Assembly (NCBI GenBank): GCA_016927965.1
Contig: JAFGLP010000163.1
Span: 1 to 15,968, forward strand
Length of the DNA stretch: 15,968 nt
Direction of reading: 5' to 3'
Source: Dehalococcoidia bacterium
Lineage (GTDB): Bacteria > Chloroflexota > Dehalococcoidia > GIF9 > UBA5629
Shown: positions 8,177 to 14,522 of the stretch, in pieces
How the letters are laid out: every line of letters begins with the position of its first letter
Numbering within the stretch: the stretch's first letter is position 1
Notes under the pieces: model-generated
Databases searched by the model: none
What the model saw: the letters and a program-made list of their open reading frames with translations, nothing else
What the model was told of the DNA's origin: nothing
Made by a program: the position numbers and the translations under genes

Positions 8177-10153
8177 TTATATTTGCCTGCCTGCTGCAGC
8201 ACCTTCGGCAATCGCCTCCAGTGCTTTACGCTGCTCGGCTGCATCTCCGATAATATATAACTCGGATACCTTTTCTTTTGCCTGTGCTGCCAGTTCATTC
8301 ACCGGTTTAACGCCTACCGCCAAGACTACCCCGTCGATGTCCTTAATCCTTTGCTCTTTGCCATCTTTTTCATAGGTGATGGAATCCTCTTCAATGATTT
8401 TTACCCTAGCCTGTGTAATAATCTTAACTCCGTTGACGGCAAGCCGTGAAAGCAGAGCGGGCCTTAACATGGTATTGACTTCCAGTGCAATATCGTCAGT
8501 GGAGCTTATGATTGTTACGTTTTTATTAGCTTCAGCCAGTAAATCGGCTGTTTCAGCACCCAGTTCTCCTCCGCCCACCACAACGATACTGGCAGGGGTA
8601 AAATCAATATGGAACGGAACCCATGACTTGCCGCACAGTATGTCCCAGGCTGTGACAACGTTAGGCCCGTCAGCTCCCGGTATTTGTACATCCGTCTGCC
8701 ATGCGCCAGTAGCCACGATCAAAACATCCGGCCTCTCTTTTTCCATCTCCTCCATGGTCAGAGCCATATTCAATCTTATTTTTACACCGGCTCCGGTAAT
8801 CTGTCTGGATAGCCATATCACGGGTTCGGTCAGCTCCTGCTTGGTGGGTGGCACGCAGGCCAAGTTCAGTTGACCTCCCAATTTTTCCGTTTTTTCGTAA
8901 AGGGTAACATCATGTCCCCTTAGGGCGGCGATGCGTGCGGCCTCCATACCACCGGGCCCTCCTCCTGCAACAATGACCTTTTTCCGTTTCTCTGCGGGCG
9001 TCAGATCCATCTCTTTCTCTTTTCCTACGGCGGGATTCACCGTGCATGTAATGGCAGTGCCGAAATTCAGCCTCTGCAGGCAGCCTTCGTTGCACCCGAT
9101 ACACATATTAATATCCTGTAGCCTGCCTGATTTGGCCTTAGCCGGCAGTTCAGGGTCGGCAATCAGCCCGCGGCCGATAGCTACCAGGTCGCAACGGCCC
9201 TGGCGCAGTACCATCTCGGCAATCAGCGGGTCGTTGATCCGGTTGGCGGCGATAACCGGCGCGGTTAGTACCGTTTTCATCTCCTTGGTCATGCCCGTAT
9301 AATTAGCCGGTGGCGTGCCCATATTGCCTATATTGGATACCCACTGCACCAGCTTATGACCGTACAGCAGGTCTGTAAATACCGATGTCGTGAAGTGAAA
9401 ACAATCTACGCCTGCATTCTGAAGAATCGGCGCCAGTAGCATGGTCTCCCCCAGCTTCCTGCCGTTGGGGACTGCTTCTTCCATATTAAGGCGTACCTGG
9501 ATGGGATACCGGTCGCCTACAATGCTGCGTGTCTTTTTGATTACTTCAATTGGGAATTTCAGCCTTCCCATCAATCCGCCGCCATATTCATCTGTGCGCT
9601 TATTGAAATGTGGGGAAAGAAATTGCGATAGCAGGTATCCGTGCGCCATATGCAGTTCTATGGCATCGAACCCGGCCTCTAGAGCCCTAGTCACAGCGTC
9701 AGTGAACTTGGACAGCAGGTCCTCGATATCTGCGGCAGTGAGCTCGACCGGCAGTTCTTGTAGAAAGGGGTCGGCTACAGCCGATACCCCGCGTGGGGTC
9801 TCATAGGTGAATATGGATGTAGCCTGCCTGCCTGCATGTGCGATCTGTAGTGCTACCTTCGCCCCGCCTTTATGACAGGCATCGGCCAGTTTTTTCCATC
9901 CTGCCACCATCTCGTCGTCCCAGATGCCTGGGCTGAGAGCCATCAGTTTGCCGGCAGGCTCGATACAGGCTGATTCTACCACGATGTAGCCAACCCCACC
10001 CCTGGCCCGCGCTGCGTAATAATCGATCATACTATCTGTAACATGGCCGTCGGGATCGGCTAGGTTGGTGGTCATTGGCGGCATGACTATGCGGTTTTTC
10101 AGATCAAGGTTTTTGATTTTAAAAGGTGAAAACAGCATCTTGAGGTCAATCAC
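8177..10153 (-). CDS. Old Yellow Enzyme family NADH:flavin oxidoreductase / 2,4-dienoyl-CoA reductase-like [4Fe-4S] flavoenzyme
   Basis: Three-domain enzyme of the FadH/trimethylamine dehydrogenase/enoate reductase group, 658 residues (normal length). The N-terminal TIM barrel opens with LFSPFKIKNLDLKNRIVMPPM and has HAGR at 106-109 plus AHGYLLSQFLSPHFNKRTDEYGG-type sequence. The [4Fe-4S] ligands are Cys351, 354, 358 and 370 (C-x2-C-x3-C-x11-C, as in FadH). Two dinucleotide-binding motifs follow, GGGPGG at 397-402 and GGGELG at 527-532, and an IGDA motif near the end. Relatives pass electrons from NAD(P)H through FAD and the cluster to FMN and reduce activated C=C bonds. The start is GTG at 10153 with AGGAG 12 bases upstream; ATG 10138 is a less likely alternative. 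It is the first gene of a minus-strand pair with the CoA ligase, which suggests reduction of an unsaturated acid or acyl-CoA. Confidence 0.92.
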   Translation of the reverse strand: MIDLKMLFSPFKIKNLDLKNRIVMPPMTTNLADPDGHVTDSMIDYYAARARGGVGYIVVESACIEPAGKLMALSPGIWDDEMVAGWKKLADACHKGGAKVALQIAHAGRQATSIFTYETPRGVSAVADPFLQELPVELTAADIEDLLSKFTDAVTRALEAGFDAIELHMAHGYLLSQFLSPHFNKRTDEYGGGLMGRLKFPIEVIKKTRSIVGDRYPIQVRLNMEEAVPNGRKLGETMLLAPILQNAGVDCFHFTTSVFTDLLYGHKLVQWVSNIGNMGTPPANYTGMTKEMKTVLTAPVIAANRINDPLIAEMVLRQGRCDLVAIGRGLIADPELPAKAKSGRLQDINMCIGCNEGCLQRLNFGTAITCTVNPAVGKEKEMDLTPAEKRKKVIVAGGGPGGMEAARIAALRGHDVTLYEKTEKLGGQLNLACVPPTKQELTEPVIWLSRQITGAGVKIRLNMALTMEEMEKERPDVLIVATGAWQTDVQIPGADGPNVVTAWDILCGKSWVPFHIDFTPASIVVVGGGELGAETADLLAEANKNVTIISSTDDIALEVNTMLRPALLSRLAVNGVKIITQARVKIIEEDSITYEKDGKEQRIKDIDGVVLAVGVKPVNELAAQAKEKVSELYIIGDAAEQRKALEAIAEGAAAGRQI

Positions 10154-10476
10154 TATAATAAATATCTCCTGTTACCCCGACTTTTGCTTGAATACGTCCA
10201 ATAATGTAGAAAAGATACGCCTTGACAGCCGCAAAACAAGGACGAACTGTGTTATGTGCCTCATTGCCCATACAAACTGCCTGATACAATGTAACTATAC
10301 GTTAATTCTTATTAAAAATCCAGACTTCTGTGGACGCATAAACTAATAGAGTTTTTTCAGTGTCTAAATTCGGTTAAAATCCTCACGGAGCTGTGGTTTA
10401 CTTTGGCTTATGCCGTATCGATATAACACTTTTGAACATATAATTACCTGAATATTCAATCTATTAATAATGTCAC

Positions 10477-10501
10477 TACACTAAAGTGTATCATAAATGA
10501 T
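10477..10501. repeat. Two adjacent inverted repeats, possible operator
   Basis: TACACT-AA-AGTGTA spans 10477-10490 and ATCAT-AA-ATGAT spans 10490-10501. Each has perfect arms around an AA centre, and they share one base. Such paired dyads in a divergent promoter region are a common layout for a dimeric transcription factor site. No regulator gene is in the window, and AT-rich DNA produces chance dyads, so function is inferred only from position. Confidence 0.35.
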
Positions 10502-10643
10502 CTAATATTCAAATTTGTCCTGTGTTCTACAGGAATGATTTTGAGGGCAGATATATCCGAATTATACTCCGATTTTAGCTAAAAAATTGTTGATTATACA
10601 GTATTTTATTGATCTTAATGTAGGTTCGTAAGTGTACAAATTA

Positions 10644-10652
10644 TGGTATAAT
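10644..10652 (+). promoter_or_regulatory. Extended -10 promoter for the third binding-protein gene
   Basis: TGGTATAAT is an exact TGnTATAAT element with no recognisable -35. Transcription would begin near 10659, giving a leader of about 35 bases with GGAGGT at 10681-10686 before the ATG at 10694. The element is of the same type as the one ahead of the second binding-protein gene. Confidence 0.6.
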
Positions 10653-10693
10653 GAATAAGTCAATATTAATATTAGTAAAGGGAGGTTGCTGGC

Positions 10694-11962
10694 ATGTATT
10701 TTAAGAAGGTTCTGGCGTTTTTATCATGTATGATCTTCATTGTTAGCATGCTTTTAGGTAATGCGTGCCTTGGACAAGCAGAAACGGCACCAGCGGAAGT
10801 TGAGGCTCTTAAGATTGGTTGCATCATGCCCTTCACAGGGGCTGCTTCCATGTACGGTGAGGAAACTAGGAAGGACATGGATATCTATGTCTCACTACTG
10901 AATGAGTCCGGCGGTGTAAGAATTGGCAATGGTATTTATAAGATTGAGATGTATTACGCTGATGACGGCATGCAGGTGGCCCCCTCGGCGGCTGCCGCCA
11001 GGAAACTGATATACAATGAAGGAGTCTCTGCCATTGTCGGATATTTCGGCACCGGATATGCGGCCGTGGCCCCTTTGACCAATCCTGATAAAATTATCTT
11101 TATTGCTCGTTCAGGCGCTGATGTTTACATCGATCCTCAGAGGGACAAGTACGTTATAGTCGGGTTACCCTTGGGGCAGTACACTTTGAATCAGGCGATA
11201 GTTGCAATGGAAGCTTATCCTGAAGCCAAGACTATATGCTGGACGGGCCCCGAAGGTGCCAAAGAGTCTATTGGCTCTTCTGCCGGGCCGGTAGACAGGT
11301 GGCTGGAGGCAAAAAAAGGTGTAAAAAACCTGCGTATTATGTATCCGCCTGGTACCACCAACTTTGTACCATATCTTATCAAGATGAGAGAACAGGGTGC
11401 GCAGATTATCTATAATGGCGGTACGCTGCTTGATATAGCCCTCATGGCCAAGCAATGCCATGAGCTGGGATTTAAGGTGCCGCTCTCCAGCGGCTCGGAC
11501 AACGATATACCCATATTGGAAAAAATAGCCGGCGCCGATGCTATACAGGGTATCATAGGAAATCAGACTGTGCCCTGGGAGCTTAAGAAAACCGTGGTAG
11601 CGCCGCGCTATCTGGAGATAGCTGAAAAGATCAGGGACAGGTTCCAGGAGACCTACGGGAAACCCATGCCGCATTACGGATCTTTCGTCGTTGGCTTAAA
11701 CCAGACGGCTCAGTATCTTGAGGCCTGTCAGCATGCCGGCAGCATTGATCCCGATGAAGTTATGGATGCTTTTAAATCAAATATTATCGACACATTCATA
11801 GGATCTTATAAATTGACAGGGACGAGGACATTTGGTATGCCTATCGCTTTTGGCTATCCCTGCGCCATGGCCGAAATCAGGGGTGAAGAGAGTGTTTATC
11901 TCGATGAATATCCTCTTACAGATGTAGATTTCTGGTTTGACGAATTAAGTAAATACGAATGA
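10694..11962 (+). CDS. LIV-type substrate-binding protein, copy 3 (divergent)
   Basis: Solute-binding protein of the same family as the two copies at 3378 and 4972, 422 residues but clearly more distant. Shared blocks include LKIGCIMPFTG, the AAAR-LIYNEGV region, ICWTGPEG, PPGTTNF, APRYLE and the GYPCAM segment near the C-terminus. A hydrophobic signal covers residues 5-21. It ends in GNAC with Cys25, a poor lipobox because Gly sits at -3, so lipidation is less certain than for the other copies. The start is fixed by GGAGGT seven bases before the ATG. No permease or ATPase accompanies it, so it may lend its ligand to the LivHMGF complex upstream. It is transcribed alone from its own promoter and closed by the terminator at 11966-11992. 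Confidence 0.92.
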   Translation: MYFKKVLAFLSCMIFIVSMLLGNACLGQAETAPAEVEALKIGCIMPFTGAASMYGEETRKDMDIYVSLLNESGGVRIGNGIYKIEMYYADDGMQVAPSAAAARKLIYNEGVSAIVGYFGTGYAAVAPLTNPDKIIFIARSGADVYIDPQRDKYVIVGLPLGQYTLNQAIVAMEAYPEAKTICWTGPEGAKESIGSSAGPVDRWLEAKKGVKNLRIMYPPGTTNFVPYLIKMREQGAQIIYNGGTLLDIALMAKQCHELGFKVPLSSGSDNDIPILEKIAGADAIQGIIGNQTVPWELKKTVVAPRYLEIAEKIRDRFQETYGKPMPHYGSFVVGLNQTAQYLEACQHAGSIDPDEVMDAFKSNIIDTFIGSYKLTGTRTFGMPIAFGYPCAMAEIRGEESVYLDEYPLTDVDFWFDELSKYE

Positions 11963-11965
11963 AAA

Positions 11966-11992
11966 ATGGCAGAGGGAAACACCCTCTGCCAT
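11966..11992. terminator. Strong bidirectional terminator between convergent genes
   Basis: Perfect 11-base-pair stem: ATGGCAGAGGG at 11966-11976 and CCCTCTGCCAT at 11982-11992, with loop AAACA. On the minus strand it is followed directly by TTTTTC, a good T-run 16 bases past the stop of the lipocalin-like gene at 12008. On the plus strand, right after the stop of the third binding-protein gene, the following CTTGTT is a weaker T-run. Confidence 0.88.
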
Positions 11993-12007
11993 CTTGTTAG
12001 CTCAATA

Positions 12008-13102
12008 CTACTGGCTTTTGGCGACCTGCATGTACTCATGTACCAGCATGGTATTGGTCTTTATTTGGTCACCTTTAATATTGAGGTCAATGTCACAGTC
12101 GGAGAGGAAGCGCAGGTATCCTCTTCCCTGCCCCGGTTTATGAGCAGGCGTGGGATTGTTCTCCACCAGATTTTTCACATTGTGTGTGATGGAACCTTTA
12201 ACAAAGGGGCTTTCCATCCTGAGCACTAGTTTTTTCTGGTACTTTACGCCCGTTACCTCGTCCAGGGTAAGCTCTCCGGGTTCTGCATATATCTGCTCGG
12301 AAAATTCAATTAAATCATGGCCTTTAAAAACGATTAATGATGATTGGGGCGTCTCCCCGGTTATTGCCGACGACTTACCGGCTGCGTATATGATGGTGTA
12401 ATCCGGGCTCAGGAAACGTCCCCAGTGCCACCAACTATATAGTTCCGGCATCCGGCAGTTGCCCCAGTTATGATCATGATATCCTACTCCTGTGACAGGT
12501 ATCTCCTTGCCATCGACGGTTAGTTTACCGGTGACTTTAGCCTTGGGTTGAGCGATTACCCATCCTAGATACCTCACAGGAGACTGGCTGAAATATTTAG
12601 CGCCGTCAGGCGGCTTTCTAAATCCCTGCGTCAGGCTTTCGAAAGTCAATTTGCATCCCAGGTTGCCATCCATGAATTCGATATCCCATCTTGGATAGTT
12701 GCCCTTAATATGATTATTTCCCATGGTGACATCACAGGAATTAGGCGAGGAGCTGTATTCATCTGTTTTGAATGCAGTTATCACAGCTGTTTTCTTGCCC
12801 TGGGGATCATATATAGAGAACTCCACTTGCCTGAAGGGCGTAGGAATTCCCTTTGCTTTCATGTTTGCCATCTGCCAGGATGTTACAAAGGAGTACCCAT
12901 TATCAAAAGAAGCATCCATATACCACCATTCGAAATATTCCTCGGATGTGAATTGATGATAGGCGTCGTCGATGGGTTTGATTTGATAAGCTGCCGAGTC
13001 TACCGGTTCCGGTTTGCCTGTTGGTGCCGACGGTATCGCCGTAAATAGCATGGACGTGAGGATACTATTGATTATAGGCTTGGGTAAAAACTTTCTTGTC
13101 AT
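12008..13102 (-). CDS. CrtC/AttH-family lipocalin-like protein without lipoprotein cysteine
   Basis: Member of the family that includes the lipocalin-like AttH proteins and the carotenoid 1,2-hydratase CrtC, 364 residues. Family marks are EWWYMD at 58-63 near the start of the domain, a GWVIAQPKAKVTGKL segment, and the GYHDHNWGN motif (Tyr208 to Asn215). It is over half identical to the neighbour at 13263 along its length. A basic N-terminus and a weak hydrophobic stretch (residues 10-23) suggest export, but there is no Cys where the neighbour has its lipobox, so it would be a soluble secreted or signal-anchored form. A TAA sits directly before the ATG in frame and AGGAG lies six bases upstream, so the start is firm. 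The molecular function is unknown. CrtC hydrates acyclic carotenoids, but that should not be transferred here. Confidence 0.85.
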   Translation of the reverse strand: MTRKFLPKPIINSILTSMLFTAIPSAPTGKPEPVDSAAYQIKPIDDAYHQFTSEEYFEWWYMDASFDNGYSFVTSWQMANMKAKGIPTPFRQVEFSIYDPQGKKTAVITAFKTDEYSSSPNSCDVTMGNNHIKGNYPRWDIEFMDGNLGCKLTFESLTQGFRKPPDGAKYFSQSPVRYLGWVIAQPKAKVTGKLTVDGKEIPVTGVGYHDHNWGNCRMPELYSWWHWGRFLSPDYTIIYAAGKSSAITGETPQSSLIVFKGHDLIEFSEQIYAEPGELTLDEVTGVKYQKKLVLRMESPFVKGSITHNVKNLVENNPTPAHKPGQGRGYLRFLSDCDIDLNIKGDQIKTNTMLVHEYMQVAKSQ

Positions 13103-13156
13103 TTAAATCTCCTTGTATACATAAACTGCACCTGATTTTGCATTATTGAATTTGAT

Positions 13157-13170
13157 AGAGCGAGCGCTCT
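13157..13170. repeat. Inverted repeat just downstream of a promoter, possible operator
   Basis: AGAGCG-AG-CGCTCT, perfect arms with a two-base centre. On the minus strand it begins about ten bases after the expected transcription start of the lipocalin-like gene at 12008, a common site for repressor binding. As RNA it could also form a short five-pair hairpin in the leader. No regulator is known for it. Confidence 0.35.
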
Positions 13171-13185
13171 CTCAGGAGCTTGCCT

Positions 13186-13194
13186 ATTATAGCA
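13186..13194 (-). promoter_or_regulatory. Extended -10 promoter for the lipocalin-like gene at 12008-13102
   Basis: Read on the minus strand this is TGCTATAAT, an exact TGnTATAAT element, with no clear -35. Transcription would start near 13179 and leave a leader of about 77 bases that holds an inverted repeat (13157-13170) and the AGGAG ribosome-binding site. It implies the two paralogues have separate promoters. Confidence 0.5.
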
Positions 13195-13212
13195 CATTAA
13201 TTATTTTGACTT

Positions 13213-13238
13213 TGGTAGAGATATTAATATCTCTGCCA
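13213..13238 (-). terminator. Hairpin after the lipocalin-like lipoprotein gene, possible terminator with no T-run
   Basis: The core AGAGATATTAATATCTCT (13217-13234) is a perfect 18-base palindrome. The flanks extend it through a G-U pair to TGG/CCA, covering 13213-13238. It lies about 25 bases past the stop at 13263. No T-run follows on either strand, so intrinsic termination is doubtful. Its right flank, CTCTGCCATCTTG at 13231-13243, is identical to 11984-11996 in the strong terminator behind the paralogue, pointing to shared origin by duplication. Confidence 0.4.
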
Positions 13239-13262
13239 TCTTGCCGAGACGTTTTGGTATAG

Positions 13263-14336
13263 CTAGAAGTGTATAAACTCGTGGATCAGTTTGGATTGGG
13301 CGTCAATTTTCTCGCCTTTAACATTTAATTGTAGATCGCAGTCGGAGAGAAAACGGAGATACCCGTTGCCTGCCCCCTTTTCCATTCCCGGTAAAGGATC
13401 ATTCTCAACAAGCTCCGTTACTTTATTTGTAATGGTGCCGGTTACATTCGGGCTTTCTGGCCTAAGTATCAGCGTCTTCGGATAGCTTATTGCCGTTACT
13501 TCATCCAGGGTAAGGTCGTTGAAATCACCGTAAAGTTTATCGGTCAGATCGATTAAATCATGCCCTTTAAAGGATACCAGCACCGACATTGGTTTGCTGC
13601 CTGTTACTTTCGATGATTCGCCGACCGAATATACAAAGGTATAATCTCGGCTCATGATGCGTCCCCAGTGCCAGTAATTGTATATATCATTGAGCATGGT
13701 GTTGCCCCAGTTATGATCGTGATAGCCTGTTCCGCTGACAGGTATTTCCTTCCCGTCAAGGATTAATTTACCGGTGACTTTGGCCTTGGGCTGAGCAATA
13801 ACCCACCCCATATACCGGTCAGGATCCCGACTGAAATATGTAACGCCGTCTGGCGGGTTCCTGAAGCCCTGTGTCAGGTTTTCAAAGGTCAATTCACAAC
13901 CGGCGTTATTATCCAGGAATTTGATTTCGTACTTTGGGTATGTCCCTTTAATAAAATTGCTGCCCATTACGACATCGCAGGATGTTTTGGAGACGCTGCT
14001 GTTTTCTTCATTAAAAAATGGCAGTCTGAATGTTTTTTCACCCCGTGAGTCGTAAATGGAGAATTGTATCAGCCTGAGGGTGGTCAGTTCACCTTTAACT
14101 TTTGCGCTGATAATCTGCCAGGATGTTACAAAGGAGTATCCATTGTCGAAAGAGGCATCCATATACCACCACTCATAGTTTTCCCCGACCGGCAATTCAT
14201 GGCGGGCGTCGTCGATATCGCTCAGTTGATAGGCGGCCGGTTCTGTGGGTTGGCTGGCTGCGGATGGCGCACAGGCTGCCAGCATAAACAGGACAATGCA
14301 CCAGATGATTAATCCAGGGACGCTTTTTCTTAACAC
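13263..14336 (-). CDS. CrtC/AttH-family lipocalin-like lipoprotein
   Basis: Paralogue of the gene at 12008, 357 residues. The N-terminus is a textbook lipoprotein signal: basic MLRKS, a hydrophobic core, and lipobox LAAC with the lipidated residue Cys22, followed by a small-residue and Pro-rich linker. The domain carries EWWYMD at 55-60 and GYHDHNWGN (Tyr205 to Asn212), with conserved cysteines in SCDV and GCELTF shared by both copies. The start is GTG at 14336, with AGGAG six bases upstream. A sigma-70-like promoter is at 14400-14428. Lipocalin-like folds bind hydrophobic ligands, so a surface role in binding or converting a lipid or terpenoid-like compound is possible, but this is inference. 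It lies 186 bases downstream of the FAD oxidase gene on the same strand. Confidence 0.88.
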   Translation of the reverse strand: MLRKSVPGLIIWCIVLFMLAACAPSAASQPTEPAAYQLSDIDDARHELPVGENYEWWYMDASFDNGYSFVTSWQIISAKVKGELTTLRLIQFSIYDSRGEKTFRLPFFNEENSSVSKTSCDVVMGSNFIKGTYPKYEIKFLDNNAGCELTFENLTQGFRNPPDGVTYFSRDPDRYMGWVIAQPKAKVTGKLILDGKEIPVSGTGYHDHNWGNTMLNDIYNYWHWGRIMSRDYTFVYSVGESSKVTGSKPMSVLVSFKGHDLIDLTDKLYGDFNDLTLDEVTAISYPKTLILRPESPNVTGTITNKVTELVENDPLPGMEKGAGNGYLRFLSDCDLQLNVKGEKIDAQSKLIHEFIHF

Positions 14337-14399
14337 TTACCTCTCCTTTAATTCTATACAGAGTAGATTGTTCGACAGAGAATAATCAAATATTATAAT

Positions 14400-14428
14400 A
14401 TTATCACATATTAGTGGTTCTTAGACAA
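14400..14428 (-). promoter_or_regulatory. Sigma-70-like promoter for the lipocalin-like lipoprotein gene
   Basis: On the minus strand TTGTCT (14428-14423) is followed after exactly 17 bases by GATAAT (14405-14400), and a TG one base before the hexamer adds an extended -10. Transcription would start near 14393, about 57 bases before the GTG start at 14336. This is the best two-part promoter in the window. Confidence 0.55.
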
Positions 14429-14522
14429 CTATCGTATAAATACTGGCTGTTTGCAAATGAAACGCCCTCGTCAGTGGAAGTCGGATAAAAAGGGTATCGA
14501 AGCCTGACAGCTTACTACATGT

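Larger units (their letters stand above)
10154..10693. other. 540-base divergent intergenic control region
   Basis: This AT-rich spacer separates the minus-strand flavoenzyme/ligase pair from the plus-strand third binding-protein gene. No gene of credible length or start signal was found. It contains two adjacent inverted repeats at 10477-10501, a small hairpin (CCTGT 10519-10523, ACAGG 10529-10533), and an extended -10 promoter for the right-hand gene at 10644-10652. TATAAT-like hexamers also occur on the minus strand at 10562-10567 and 10593-10598, but without a usable -35 or extended -10, so I do not assign the leftward promoter. Confidence 0.55.

Noticed and set aside
8376..8873. 165-codon plus-strand frame inside the flavoenzyme gene
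   Set aside because: Antisense shadow of a well-supported gene; Ser/Pro/Thr-rich translation with no domain or start signal.
10535..10582. 15-codon plus-strand frame MILRADISELYSDFS as a leader peptide
   Set aside because: It lies upstream of the likely promoter for the third binding protein, its AGGA is too close to the ATG, and no attenuator-like hairpin follows.
11165..11674. 169-codon minus-strand frame inside the third binding-protein gene
   Set aside because: Antisense shadow of a clear gene, without its own start signals.
12008..14336. Carotenoid biosynthesis (CrtC hydratase) as the role of the lipocalin-like pair
   Set aside because: Both proteins have export-type N-termini and no carotenoid gene is nearby, so family membership alone does not support the reaction.
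14386..14403. AT-only palindrome AATATTATAATATT as an operator
   Set aside because: Low-complexity AT sequence around a -10 region makes such palindromes by chance; I assign only the promoter.
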